DNA of 35,905 nt, taken from the NCBI GenBank assembly GCA_031422675.1, contig JANPMG010000056.1:1-35905 (forward strand), written 5' to 3'. The notes under the pieces are model-generated. The model searched no databases. It was given only the letters and a program-made list of their open reading frames with translations, and had not been told where the DNA came from. How positions within the stretch are numbered: the stretch's first letter is position 1; each line of letters opens with the position of its first letter. Source of the stretch: JAENVU01 sp031422675. Lineage in GTDB: Bacteria > Actinomycetota > Acidimicrobiia > IMCC26256 > JAENVU01. This document shows, piece after piece, positions 21,877-30,403 of the stretch. A program made the translations under genes and the position numbers.

Positions 21877-24450
21877 TCAGTCGGTGGAGATGGCGTCGAG
21901 CACGTCGAACCGCGACGCCCGGCGCGCGGGATAGGCCGCCGCGAGCACCCCGGCGAGCGCCGCGAAGACGACCACGAGCGTGAGCTGTCCGCCGGGGACC
22001 ACGAAGTCCGTGAACCCTTGGTCGCGCAGCGCAGTCACGATCGACCAGCCGAAGAAGACACCGAGGACGAGCCCGAGCAGCGTCCCGAAGACGGCCACGA
22101 TGATGGACTCCCAGCGCACCGCAGTCCGCACCTGTTTGCGACTCATGCCCACCGCGCGCAGGAGACCGATCTCTCGCGTCCGCTCCACGATCGAGAGGAG
22201 CAAGGTGTTCATGATGCCGAGCAAGGCAATGAAGACCGCGAGGAACAGCAGGGCGAACACGAGACCGAGGATCTGGTTGATCTGGGTCTCGATCACCGAC
22301 TTCAGCCCCGCGGCGGTTTTCAGTTCAGCACCGGGAAACTGCTTGATGACCTTGGTGATCGCGGGCCGGACACTCTCGATCGAGGTTCCGTCGTCGAGGC
22401 CGATGTACACGAAGCTGTCCGCGACGGTGGGATACCGGCGGTCGTACGCCGCGAGGGAGATGAAGTAGTCCGAGAACAGCTCGCGCTGTCCGCGCTCGAA
22501 CGTGGCCGTGATCGTGAGCTTCTGCTTGCCACCCACCGGGAACGTGGTGGAGATCTCGTCGCCGAGTTTCCAGCGCTTCTCCTCGAACACTTTCTCTGAG
22601 ACCGCGATGTCGTTCGGACCGAGCGCGGCGAAGTCTCCGGACACCGGTTCGAAGTTGATCAAGGCGTTGATCTCAGCCGGCCGTGACGCCATGACGAAGT
22701 TCCCCTTACCGGCGATCTCGAACGGCCCGAACCGCAGCGGCTGGGCCCGGGCAACGCCGGGAACCGCCGCGATGCGATCACCCATCGCCGGGCTGAAGCT
22801 CGACCCCGGCCCACCTTGTCCGAGCACGACGAGGTCGCCCGTGAACGCTCGGTCGATCTGCCCGCCGATCGACGCCTTGAGCGAACCCGCCATGACGATG
22901 ATGAAACCGACCAGCGCGACCCCGATCATGAGGGCGGCGGCAGTGGACGCCGTGCGCCGCGGGTTCCGGACCGCGTTCTCCCGCGCGAGGGTCCCGGGCA
23001 TCCCTCGCCATCGGGGTAGGAAGGCGCCGAGGGCGCGGCCGACCGGGCGCGCGATCACGGGACCGAGCACTGCGATGCCGATGAACAGCGCGAACACACC
23101 GAGACCGACGAGTTCGATCCCGGCATCGGCGAAGAGCCCGGTGAACAGCGCGCCGGCGCCGAGGATCGCGATCACCGTTCCGATCACCGTGCGGCGGCCG
23201 AGGTGGCGCGATTCGGTCGCCGCCGCCCGCAACGCTTCGATCGGTGCGATACGCGCGGCGCGACGCGCGGGCAACAACGCCGCCACGAAGGTCACCACGA
23301 CCCCGAGCGCAAGCGAGATCACGAACGTCGCCGGCTTGACCACGAGGTTCTCGGTGGGTACGTCGATCCCGAACGCCTTCATCACGCCGCGCAGTCCAAT
23401 GGCGAGGCCGAGACCGAGACCGACGCCGACCGCGGATGCCAACAGACCCACAACCAGTGCCTCGCCGAGGACCGAGAACCGCACCTGGCGACCCGAGGCG
23501 CCGAGGGCCCGCAACAAGGCCAGCTCGCGCGTCCGCTGCGCGATCACGATCGAGAACGTGTTCACGATGATGAAGGAGCCCACGAAAAGGGCGACGTAAG
23601 CGAACACGAGCAGGAAGGTGGTGAAGAAGGACAGACCCTGCTGGGCCTCGCTCTGACGCTCCTCGACGAGCGTCGACCCGGTGATGACCTGGACGTTCCG
23701 AGCGGTCACGGCAGCTCGGATCCGCTCGACGAGCTGGCGCTGGTCGACCCCCGCCGCCGCGGCAGCCGAGATTCCGTCGAGCTCACCGGGGGTGCCGTTC
23801 ACCCGCTGGGCCTCCGCCAACGTGAAGAGCGCAATGGTGGCGCCGGCGGGGCGGTCGCTGTCGCCGAAGCGGGAAACGCCGACGATGCGGAACTCGTCCT
23901 TCGGGAGCTCACGGTTGTTGAACGAGATCGTGACCATGTCCCCGATGCCGAACTTGCCCTCGTTCGCGGTGGCCCGGTCCATCACCACCTCGCCCGGAGC
24001 ACGCGGCGGACGGGATCGTTCTCCTTCGTAGGTGACCAACGTGAAGGGGTTCAGTTGTTTCACCGTGTTCCAGTTGAACCCGAAGGTCGGCGCGCCCTGG
24101 GCCGGGTTCCCGATTCCGTCCCCCTCGCGATCGACGAACTGCGCCCGGTCGACGCGGAGGCTGCCTTCGGCGGCGGCGACGCCGTTCACGGCCGTCACCT
24201 GGGGAACCAGGGACTCCGATATGCGTTCGCGCTGCTCGTCCCCGAAGTCGTCCTTCAGGACGTTGGAACTCCGGACCCACGCGTCGGTGCCGTCATAGAC
24301 GCTCGCGTACAGCTGATCGAAGGTCTTGCGGACCGTGTCGGTGAACACCAGCGTGCCCGAGACGAACGCGACGCCGAGCACCACCGCGATCGCGGTGAGG
24401 ATGAACCGCAGCTTGTGGGCGACGAGTCCCCGTAACGTGAGGCGGAACAC
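21877..24450 (-). CDS. MacB/FtsX-type ABC transporter permease (two FtsX domains)
   Basis: An 857-residue permease. An N-terminal transmembrane helix (FILTAIAVVLGVAFVSGTLVF) is followed by a large extracytoplasmic MacB-like periplasmic-core domain. Then comes a first FtsX block with three helices (FIIVNTFSIVIAQRTRELALLRALGASGRQV). A second copy of the whole plan follows: anchor near VGFIIVMAGSL, soluble domain, and the C-terminal FtsX block with MNTLLLSIVERTREIGLLRAVGMSRKQVR. It probably works with the ATPase 4 nt upstream to export or extract lipids, lipoproteins or peptides. GTG 24450. Confidence 0.93.
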   Translation of the reverse strand: MFRLTLRGLVAHKLRFILTAIAVVLGVAFVSGTLVFTDTVRKTFDQLYASVYDGTDAWVRSSNVLKDDFGDEQRERISESLVPQVTAVNGVAAAEGSLRVDRAQFVDREGDGIGNPAQGAPTFGFNWNTVKQLNPFTLVTYEGERSRPPRAPGEVVMDRATANEGKFGIGDMVTISFNNRELPKDEFRIVGVSRFGDSDRPAGATIALFTLAEAQRVNGTPGELDGISAAAAAGVDQRQLVERIRAAVTARNVQVITGSTLVEERQSEAQQGLSFFTTFLLVFAYVALFVGSFIIVNTFSIVIAQRTRELALLRALGASGRQVRFSVLGEALVVGLLASAVGVGLGLGLAIGLRGVMKAFGIDVPTENLVVKPATFVISLALGVVVTFVAALLPARRAARIAPIEALRAAATESRHLGRRTVIGTVIAILGAGALFTGLFADAGIELVGLGVFALFIGIAVLGPVIARPVGRALGAFLPRWRGMPGTLARENAVRNPRRTASTAAALMIGVALVGFIIVMAGSLKASIGGQIDRAFTGDLVVLGQGGPGSSFSPAMGDRIAAVPGVARAQPLRFGPFEIAGKGNFVMASRPAEINALINFEPVSGDFAALGPNDIAVSEKVFEEKRWKLGDEISTTFPVGGKQKLTITATFERGQRELFSDYFISLAAYDRRYPTVADSFVYIGLDDGTSIESVRPAITKVIKQFPGAELKTAAGLKSVIETQINQILGLVFALLFLAVFIALLGIMNTLLLSIVERTREIGLLRAVGMSRKQVRTAVRWESIIVAVFGTLLGLVLGVFFGWSIVTALRDQGFTDFVVPGGQLTLVVVFAALAGVLAAAYPARRASRFDVLDAISTD

Positions 24451-24454
24451 GGGT

Positions 24455-25210
24455 TCAGCCTCCGAACTGCTTCAGCCGATCCAGGACCCGGTCCGCGGTG
24501 GGTTCGAGCATCTCGTCGACGATCGTGCCGTCCGCGAGGAACACCACGCGGTCCGCGTAACTCGCCGCGCTGGGGTCGTGCGTGACCATCACGATCGTCT
24601 GTCCCAGGTCGTCCACTGCGGCGCGCATGAAGTTGAGGATCTCCGCGCTCGCCCGCGAGTCGAGGTTGCCGGTCGGTTCGTCGGCGAAGATCAGATCCGG
24701 TCGGGACACGAGCGCGCGGGCGACCGCGACGCGCTGCTGCTGCCCGCCGGAGAGTTCGCTCGGCCGGTGGGTGAGCCGATCGCCGATGCGCAACGTGGCG
24801 ACGATCGAGTCCATCCACGCAGGGTCGGGTTTGCGTCCCGCGAGCGCCATCGGCAGCGTGATGTTCTCGGATGCGTTCAGCGTGGGGATGAGGTTGAACG
24901 ACTGGAACACGAACCCGATCCGGTCCCGACGGATCAGCGTGAGCTGCTTCTCGTTCGACGCGCTGATGTCCACGTCGCCGATGAACACCTGACCTTCGGT
25001 GACGCGGTCCAGGCCGGCGAGGCAATGCAACAGGGTGGACTTCCCTGAGCCCGACGGCCCCATGATCGCGGTGAACTGGTGCGAGGCGAAGTCCACGGAG
25101 ATGTGGTCGAGGGCTCGCACTTCGGCCTCGCCTTCGCCGTAGACCTTCGATGCATTGACGGCACGGGCGGCGACGGTCTCGGGACGAGCAACGGCTGCGG
25201 GCATGCTCAT
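24455..25210 (-). CDS. ABC transporter ATP-binding protein (LolD/MacB type)
   Basis: A 251-residue ATPase with Walker A GPSGSGKST, Q loop FVFQSFNLIPTLNASENI, signature LSGGQQQRVAVARAL, Walker B LIFADEPTGNLD and the H-loop MVTHDPSAA. The FNLIPTLNASEN and DEPTGNLDS blocks place it in the MacB/LolD/FtsE-type subgroup that partners FtsX permeases. Of several Met candidates, ATG 25210 is preferred because GGAG lies 7 nt upstream. It is the first gene of a two-gene operon. Confidence 0.94.
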   Translation of the reverse strand: MSMPAAVARPETVAARAVNASKVYGEGEAEVRALDHISVDFASHQFTAIMGPSGSGKSTLLHCLAGLDRVTEGQVFIGDVDISASNEKQLTLIRRDRIGFVFQSFNLIPTLNASENITLPMALAGRKPDPAWMDSIVATLRIGDRLTHRPSELSGGQQQRVAVARALVSRPDLIFADEPTGNLDSRASAEILNFMRAAVDDLGQTIVMVTHDPSAASYADRVVFLADGTIVDEMLEPTADRVLDRLKQFGG

Positions 25211-25341
25211 GCGCATACTCCAGTGGGTGGTGAGGGGGATCCTCACCCTAGCGAAACCCGATGAAAAACCTGGATGCCGGCGGACACCCGGCCGGACGGT
25301 GATCAGCCCGGGTGCGCGGGTGTGCGTGGGTTCGCGCGGGC

Positions 25342-26208
25342 TCAGACGAGCGCGGGGCCGTCGTCGAGTTCGTGCTCCCCCGCCGACGAATCAGCCGCGA
25401 GATCCGACCGGTCCCGGCCGCGCCGACCCAGGACCACGAACAGCGCGACCGACACGACGAACACCACGATGCTCACCCACCCGTTGATCCGCAACGGTCC
25501 GATCATGTTCGCTTCGTCCACCCGCATCTGCTCCATGAAGAACCGGAAGAACGTGTAGCCCGCGGCATACAGCGCAAAGAGTTGGCCACGCGCGAACTTG
25601 AACTTCCGATCCAACGCGATCAGCGCGAAACCGAGCGCGATGCACCACAGCGACTCATACAGGAACGTCGGCTGGAACGTGGCATCGTCGAGGAAGCGCG
25701 TCGGCCGGTGGGCGCGATCGATCTCGACGGCCCACGGCAAGGTGGACGGACCGCCGAACAGTTCCTGGTTGAACCAGTTCCCCCAACGGCCGATCCCCTG
25801 CGCGAATGCGAGACCGGGCACGATCGCATCGGCGATGGGTCCGAACGCGACTTTGCGGTGACGGGCCACGAGCAGCACCGCGAGCGCGCCGCCGGCCACG
25901 CCGCCCCAGATTCCGAGCCCGCCCTGCCAGATCTTGACCATGTTCTCGGGCTGGTCCCGGAACAACTGGTAGTCGGTGATCACGTGATAGATCCGAGCGC
26001 CGATCACACCGCCGATGACCGCCCAGAACGCGATCGAGTCGAACACGTCACCGCTTCCACCGCGCTTCACGTACCGCGTCCGGCCCACCTTGGCGGCGAC
26101 GATCACACCGAGGGCGATCATCAGTCCATACATGTGCAGCGGGACGGGCCCGAGCCGGACGACTCCGTCACTGGGACTGGGAATCGACGCCACCAGGTTC
26201 ATGATCAC
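25342..26208 (-). CDS. lgt: Prolipoprotein diacylglyceryl transferase
   Basis: A 288-residue seven-helix membrane enzyme that attaches diacylglycerol to the lipobox Cys of prolipoproteins. Visible motifs are LHMYGLMIALGVIVA, IGGVIGARIYHVITD, QGGLGIWGGVAGG, the Lgt signature GRWGNWFNQELFGGP, and FLYESLW. The end is hydrophilic. GTG 26208 is chosen because TAAGGT lies 6 nt upstream (leaderless); ATG 26202 is the alternative. The lipoprotein at 34091 is a plausible substrate. Confidence 0.94.
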   Translation of the reverse strand: MIMNLVASIPSPSDGVVRLGPVPLHMYGLMIALGVIVAAKVGRTRYVKRGGSGDVFDSIAFWAVIGGVIGARIYHVITDYQLFRDQPENMVKIWQGGLGIWGGVAGGALAVLLVARHRKVAFGPIADAIVPGLAFAQGIGRWGNWFNQELFGGPSTLPWAVEIDRAHRPTRFLDDATFQPTFLYESLWCIALGFALIALDRKFKFARGQLFALYAAGYTFFRFFMEQMRVDEANMIGPLRINGWVSIVVFVVSVALFVVLGRRGRDRSDLAADSSAGEHELDDGPALV

Positions 26209-26214
26209 GCTCGG

Positions 26215-26220
26215 ACCTTA
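26215..26220 (-). promoter_or_regulatory. -10 box of lgt (leaderless)
   Basis: Minus-strand TAAGGT (26220-26215) with 6 nt to GTG 26208. Confidence 0.4.
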
Positions 26221-26257
26221 GGAGATTCCCATTGCCGCTCCGGTGCCGCCCAGTCGA

Positions 26258-27097
26258 TCATTTGACCAGGCGGGAGAGGCGGCGGTCGGCGAGAATCTTG
26301 CCGCCGGTCTGACAGGCCGGGCAGTACGTGATCTCGTGACTCTCGAACGAGACCCGGCGCATGGGTGTCTCGCACTCCGGGCAGGGAAGCCCGTGGCGGT
26401 TGTGCACGCGAAAGCGCTCCCCCAGCTTCGCTTCGGAGAGTCCGCCGCGGCGTTGGCGCTCGGACTCGAGGGCGTCGGCCATCGTGACCCGAATCGCCTC
26501 CACCAGCCGGCGCCGGGCGTCCGGGTCCAGCTTGGCCATGGTGGTGTACGGAGAGATGTGGGCGCGATGCAGCGCGTCGTTCACGTAGCCGCGCCCGATG
26601 CCGGCCACCGTGCGCTGGTCCCGCAGCAGGGTGTGGATGCGCCGCTTGTCGCCGCTCGTGAGGATCAGGGTTTCGAACTCGTCCGAGTCCGGCTCGGGCC
26701 CGAGCCCCGCGACCGGGCCTTCATCCTCCGCGGCGAGCACCCACCAGGCGACCTTGCGCTCGTGGCCGTACTCACGCACGAAGATCGCCCGCTCGTCGTC
26801 GAAGTGGAACCGAACCGCGCAACCCTTGGCTTTCGTACGCTTCGGCGGGATCTCGATGTCCAGCCGGCCGGCCTGGGACAGATGCAGCACGACGGCCACC
26901 GGTCCGCTGGTCACGAACCGGAGGTACTTCGCCCGCCGCGTGACCGCCCGGATCTGCGTTCCGATCAGTGCTTCGGGTGATGGTGTCACCGTCTTCAGTG
27001 CCGCGAATCCGAGGGCGTCGATCTTCACGAACGTGGCGCCGCCGAACGTCTCCTCGAGCCGTTCGGCGAGGGCTTGCATCTCGGGGAGCTCGGGCAT
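26258..27097 (-). CDS. Fpg/Nei-family DNA glycosylase/AP lyase
   Basis: A 279-residue base-excision repair enzyme. The catalytic N-terminal Pro2-Glu3 (after Met removal) and Lys57 (RRAKYLRF) are present. The helix-two-turn-helix region contains RTVAGIGRGYVNDAL, and the C-terminal zinc finger is CPEC...CPACQTGG. Nei versus Fpg specificity cannot be decided; the PELPEMQAL start is that of a subgroup common in actinobacteria. ATG 27097 is fixed by the catalytic N-terminus. Confidence 0.93.
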   Translation of the reverse strand: MPELPEMQALAERLEETFGGATFVKIDALGFAALKTVTPSPEALIGTQIRAVTRRAKYLRFVTSGPVAVVLHLSQAGRLDIEIPPKRTKAKGCAVRFHFDDERAIFVREYGHERKVAWWVLAAEDEGPVAGLGPEPDSDEFETLILTSGDKRRIHTLLRDQRTVAGIGRGYVNDALHRAHISPYTTMAKLDPDARRRLVEAIRVTMADALESERQRRGGLSEAKLGERFRVHNRHGLPCPECETPMRRVSFESHEITYCPACQTGGKILADRRLSRLVK

Positions 27098-27110
27098 GCA
27101 CTCAATATTG

Positions 27111-27346
27111 GCTCGTACGGGCGCCTGGCGAGATTCTTCACTCGCTCTGATGGCGCCCTCCCGAGCTGCTCGGCTTCGCTGCGCTGCGGCTCGGTCGGTT
27201 TGATTGCTCGTACGGGCGCCCGAGTGAGATTCTTCACTCGCTGCAGCGGCGCCCTCCCTCGCTGCTCGGCTCCGCTGCGCTGCGCCTCGGTCGGTTTGTT
27301 GGCTCGTACGGGCGACCGGCGAGATCCTTCACTCGCTGCGGCGGCG
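27111..27346 (-). repeat. Tandem repeat, two full 95-96-bp units and one partial
   Basis: Units begin with GCTCGTACGGGCG at 27111, 27206 and 27302. Units 1 and 2 are alike over their whole length. Unit 3 is only about 45 bp and runs into the end of the UbiB-kinase gene: the repeat's AGCGAGTGA (minus strand) supplies that gene's last codons and stop. Parts can be read as short Arg/Pro-rich peptides, but no frame is convincing. This array fills the 231-bp gap 27098-27328. Confidence 0.88.
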
Positions 27347-28918
27347 GCTCTGCATGCGCTTGCGGATCAACTCGCGGCGCTCCCGCACCTCGGCGTAGGT
27401 CAACGAATCCCCCCACTCCTCACCCACGCCCATGCTCGCCTTGACCGAGCCGAGATCGAGATCCGGGGTGGCGTCAAGCCCGAGGTCCTGCGCGATCTGA
27501 ACGCCGTACTGCGCCTGGAAGTACAGGTAGATGTGGGTGATCTCACCGAGGATGTCCAGGTCCGGGGCGAGCGTGGCCGTCGCACCGTCGAGAAACATCA
27601 TGTTCTTGACGAAGAGCATGAGCTCCTTCGGGGCACGCGCTCCGTACTCGAGCAGCTTCTTCGTGAGTTCGCGCAGTTCGCCGACGAGCTCGTCGGCGCT
27701 CATCAACGTGGGGTCCTTCACCGGCCGGTCCAGGCCGAGGTCGTGGATCACCGCGTCGAGGTCCGTGTCCGCCGGGAACGCGCCCAGATCGCGCAGCGCC
27801 GCGAGTTGGCCGCGCACGTCGCCCGCGCTGCCGAGAACCAACAACCGGAGGAAGGCCAGCCGCTTGCGCTCGTCCAAGCGGCCCGTGATGCCGAAGTCCA
27901 GCAGCGCGGTCCGACCATCAGGCAGTACGAACGCGTTACCGCCGTGGAGATCGCCGTGGAAGACGCCGTACACGAGGGCGCCCTCGAGGAACGAGATCAA
28001 CGCGGATCGCAACAACGCGTTGGTGTCGATCCCGGCCGCGTGCATCCCGGCCGCATCGTCGAATGCGAAACCGGTGAGTCGTTCCATCACGAGGACCCGG
28101 CGCGTGACCAGACGCGGATGGGGTCGCGGCACAATGGTCTCGCGGATACCGATCTTCGTGAGCGCGTGCGCAACGTCGAGCATGTTCTCGGCTTCGAGCC
28201 GGAAGTCCAGCTCCTCGACGATCGTCTCGGCGAAGAGTTCGACCAGCGCGGGTGGATTCGCCAGGGCCGCGACCGGGATGCGGCCCACCATGCGCGGACC
28301 CAGCCACGCGAGGGCGCGCAGATCGTGATGCACGCGCCGAGCGACCGACGGGCGCTGCACCTTGACCACCACCGACTCGCCGGTCACGAGCGTTGCTGCG
28401 TGCACCTGCGCGATCGATGCCGCCGCCAGCGGCTCGGTGGCGAACTCGCTGAAGACTTCCGCGAGCGGACGACCGAGTTCGGTCTCGACGATTGCTCGCA
28501 CCGCGGTGAACGATTCGGCCGGTACTCGATCACGCAACTTCTTGAACTCGCCGACCAACTCTTCCGGGAACAGACCGTCGCCGCCCGAGACGATCTGGCC
28601 CAGCTTGATGTAGGTGGAACCGAGGCCTTCGAAACTGCGGCGTAGGCGAGCCGAGATGCCGGCGCGTGACTGGTCGGTCCCCCGCTCCTTCACGTACCAG
28701 ACCGCCAACGCCCAACCCACCGAGGTGATGACCCGGGCGCTGCGCCGCAGGGGTGGTATCCGCGGCGGGGTGGTCAGGCGGCCGAGGCCGCCGCGGGTGC
28801 GCGCCCGCACGCCATCCAACCCACGCCGCCAGGCCAGATCGTCGGGGTCGACGATCCAGGGCGGCGTGTCGCTGAACGCGCCGAATGCCAGGTCGGGAGG
28901 TGCGGGGTCGATGCTCAC
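27329..28918 (-). CDS. UbiB/ABC1 (AarF) family atypical kinase
   Basis: A 529-residue protein of the ABC1/ADCK family. The family KxGQ motif is in LGSTYIKLGQIVSG. The Ala-rich nucleotide loop is AAASIAQVHAA, the VAIK-type lysine VVVKVQRP, the catalytic loop GVFHGDLHGGNAFV and the DFG ALLDFGITGRL. No membrane anchor is evident. Relatives support quinone or lipid metabolism; the actinobacterial role is unclear. GTG 28918 gives a sensible N-terminus. The last codons coincide with the tandem repeat unit. Confidence 0.9.
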   Translation of the reverse strand: MSIDPAPPDLAFGAFSDTPPWIVDPDDLAWRRGLDGVRARTRGGLGRLTTPPRIPPLRRSARVITSVGWALAVWYVKERGTDQSRAGISARLRRSFEGLGSTYIKLGQIVSGGDGLFPEELVGEFKKLRDRVPAESFTAVRAIVETELGRPLAEVFSEFATEPLAAASIAQVHAATLVTGESVVVKVQRPSVARRVHHDLRALAWLGPRMVGRIPVAALANPPALVELFAETIVEELDFRLEAENMLDVAHALTKIGIRETIVPRPHPRLVTRRVLVMERLTGFAFDDAAGMHAAGIDTNALLRSALISFLEGALVYGVFHGDLHGGNAFVLPDGRTALLDFGITGRLDERKRLAFLRLLVLGSAGDVRGQLAALRDLGAFPADTDLDAVIHDLGLDRPVKDPTLMSADELVGELRELTKKLLEYGARAPKELMLFVKNMMFLDGATATLAPDLDILGEITHIYLYFQAQYGVQIAQDLGLDATPDLDLGSVKASMGVGEEWGDSLTYAEVRERRELIRKRMQSRRRSE

Positions 28919-28972
28919 GGACGGTAGCGCCAGGCATCGCCGTACCCCGTACGCGCCCGGCACTATGGGGTG

Positions 28973-29521
28973 CTACCCGTACTCGCGACAGCCCCATCCG
29001 GTGAGTCGGTGCCGGGCGTAGACCCGCTCGGCCACGACGATCTGCTGTTCACGGGTGGCCATCCCCGCGTTCGGCGCGAACTGCCGACCGCCGAAGCCGG
29101 TCCACGTGCCGTTGTAGAAACCGACACCGCCGGAGAACTTCGGGCCCTGCATGCGCCAGTTGCCGCCGGTCTCGCACATTGCGATGCCGTCCCAGTTCAC
29201 CCCGGTCTTGGGTCGGTAGTACTCGGCGATCGCGGCCGTGTACGCGGCGAGCTGCTCTTGTTGTTGCTTCACCAACGCCGCGAACAGCTTCTGCTCCGCC
29301 TCCGCCCGAGCGCGTGAAACCAGTGCGGCCTCGATCGGCACGCGTGCGGCCGGTGCCACCGCACGGGGTCGGCCGGGGGTTGCGCCACCGGCGACGGGTT
29401 CACTCGAGAAGACGAGTCCGAGCACAAACAGCGCGACGAAGAGACTCGCGACGATCGCAATCGCGGCGCGCCAGCTCGGTTGATGACGATGAGACTCAAC
29501 GACTCCGGCCTGATCAACCAC
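28973..29521 (-). CDS. Resuscitation-promoting-factor (Rpf)-like transglycosylase
   Basis: A 182-residue protein. A membrane anchor or uncleaved signal (AAIAIVASLFVALFVLGLVF, residues 19-38) is followed by a helical linker (ALVSRARAEAEQKLFAALVKQQQEQ) and a C-terminal Rpf lysozyme-like domain: WDGIAMCETGGNW with catalytic Glu, GGVGFYNGTW, ATREQQIVVAERVYAR and the closing WGCREYG. It should cleave peptidoglycan outside the membrane during growth or resuscitation. GTG 29521 overlaps the previous gene by 8 nt. Confidence 0.92.
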   Translation of the reverse strand: MVDQAGVVESHRHQPSWRAAIAIVASLFVALFVLGLVFSSEPVAGGATPGRPRAVAPAARVPIEAALVSRARAEAEQKLFAALVKQQQEQLAAYTAAIAEYYRPKTGVNWDGIAMCETGGNWRMQGPKFSGGVGFYNGTWTGFGGRQFAPNAGMATREQQIVVAERVYARHRLTGWGCREYG

Positions 29522-30116
29522 AGACGCCTCCCCACGGTCGGAGCCCCTGCGTGGCGAGCAAGTGCTGGGCCATCGCGTCCTGGTCGGCGGGGCTCGCGTT
29601 CGACGGGTTCACACCGACGAGATCGGTGCGTCCGGCCGAGCGCGCGTTGTTGTCCCAGGTCCCGGGCATGAACTGATACGCGCCGGCGGCGCCGGACGAA
29701 CGATTCACGACGTCGTACTGGCCGCGACTCTCGCGGAACTTGATGCACTCCAACACGTTGGCGCCGCCCGCAGCGCGACGCGGTGCCGACGGACGCGGCG
29801 CGCGGGTCGCTACTTGTTGCGCTCGCTCGAGCGCGTCGATTGCGACGAGCGCCTCGAACCACCGCGCGGTGTTGACCGCTTCGACGAAGCGCGCGATGAC
29901 CACGGTGTCGTGGTGGGCCTTGACTGCGGGATCGACCGAAGGGAAACCGATCGGGGCCGGAGCCGACGCCAGCCGGGCGAGGGCCGTGCGGTTCGATATT
30001 GCGGGGCGGACTCGGTCCGAGGCGTTCTCGGCGGCGGCCGAGGCCGAGCCGATCAATGCCGTTCCCGTCGCTGCGACGAGGAGGCCCGAGCCGATCACGA
30101 GGGCGCGACCGTTCAT
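29514..30116 (-). CDS. Secreted transglycosylase-like protein
   Basis: A 200-residue exported protein. A Sec signal peptide (residues 1-30, MNGRALVIGSGLLVAATGTA then SASAAA) precedes a low-complexity Ala-rich linker. The C-terminal 80 residues form a lysozyme-like domain: CIKFRESRGQYDVVNRSSGAAGAYQFMPGTWDNNAR and ASPADQDAMAQHLL. The Glu in FRESRG is the predicted catalytic acid. ATG 30116 has AGGAG 7 nt upstream. It is co-transcribed with the Rpf-like gene, giving two muralytic enzymes from one promoter region. Confidence 0.87.
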   Translation of the reverse strand: MNGRALVIGSGLLVAATGTALIGSASAAAENASDRVRPAISNRTALARLASAPAPIGFPSVDPAVKAHHDTVVIARFVEAVNTARWFEALVAIDALERAQQVATRAPRPSAPRRAAGGANVLECIKFRESRGQYDVVNRSSGAAGAYQFMPGTWDNNARSAGRTDLVGVNPSNASPADQDAMAQHLLATQGLRPWGGVCG

Positions 30117-30197
30117 GGAGGTGCTCCTTTCACTCCGCCAACCCCCCACGCCACGCCGTCCGGGCGCGCGTCGACGCCAAGCTGGATGAGGAGGGGG

Positions 30198-30231
30198 CGA
30201 AAGCCGCACAAAGGATGGAGTGGGCTTTCGG
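30198..30231 (-). other. Stem in the long rpf-operon leader
   Basis: GCGAAAGCC (30198-30206) can pair with GGGCTTTCG (30222-30230 region) in the 287-bp gap upstream of the muralytic operon. A 15-bp palindrome, GCCAGGG-C-CCCTGGC type, lies at about 30313-30327. The function of either is unknown; no riboswitch class is recognised. Confidence 0.35.
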
Positions 30232-30358
30232 GACACTCAATCTACCGGTGGGGTGCGACCCGAGCCCAGTTTCCTGTCAGTTCCTGCCAGGAGAAAACCC
30301 GGCGGCATCGACGCCAGGGCCCCTGGCTGCAACCCCGGGGCGCGGCGGGAGAAATGTT

Positions 30359-30374
30359 TGTGACCCGCTTCACA
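30359..30374 (-). promoter_or_regulatory. Consensus CRP/Cmr-type box upstream of the rpf operon
   Basis: TGTGA-N6-TCACA is matched perfectly at both half-sites (TGTGACCCGCTTCACA on the plus strand). It lies 30 nt past the sulfatase stop and about 240 nt before the first muralytic gene. Mycobacterial rpfA is a known CRP (Rv3676) target with this consensus. No clear -10 is seen downstream, so the exact promoter is uncertain. Confidence 0.6.
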
Positions 30375-30403
30375 GCGGTAGGTTTTCAGCCAGATTGTCC
30401 GAC

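Noticed and set aside
30117..30403. ydaO-type c-di-AMP riboswitch, expected before rpf genes in some actinobacteria.
   Set aside because: I could not find the conserved core (GGGGUGAA and AAUCCG-type blocks) on the minus strand.
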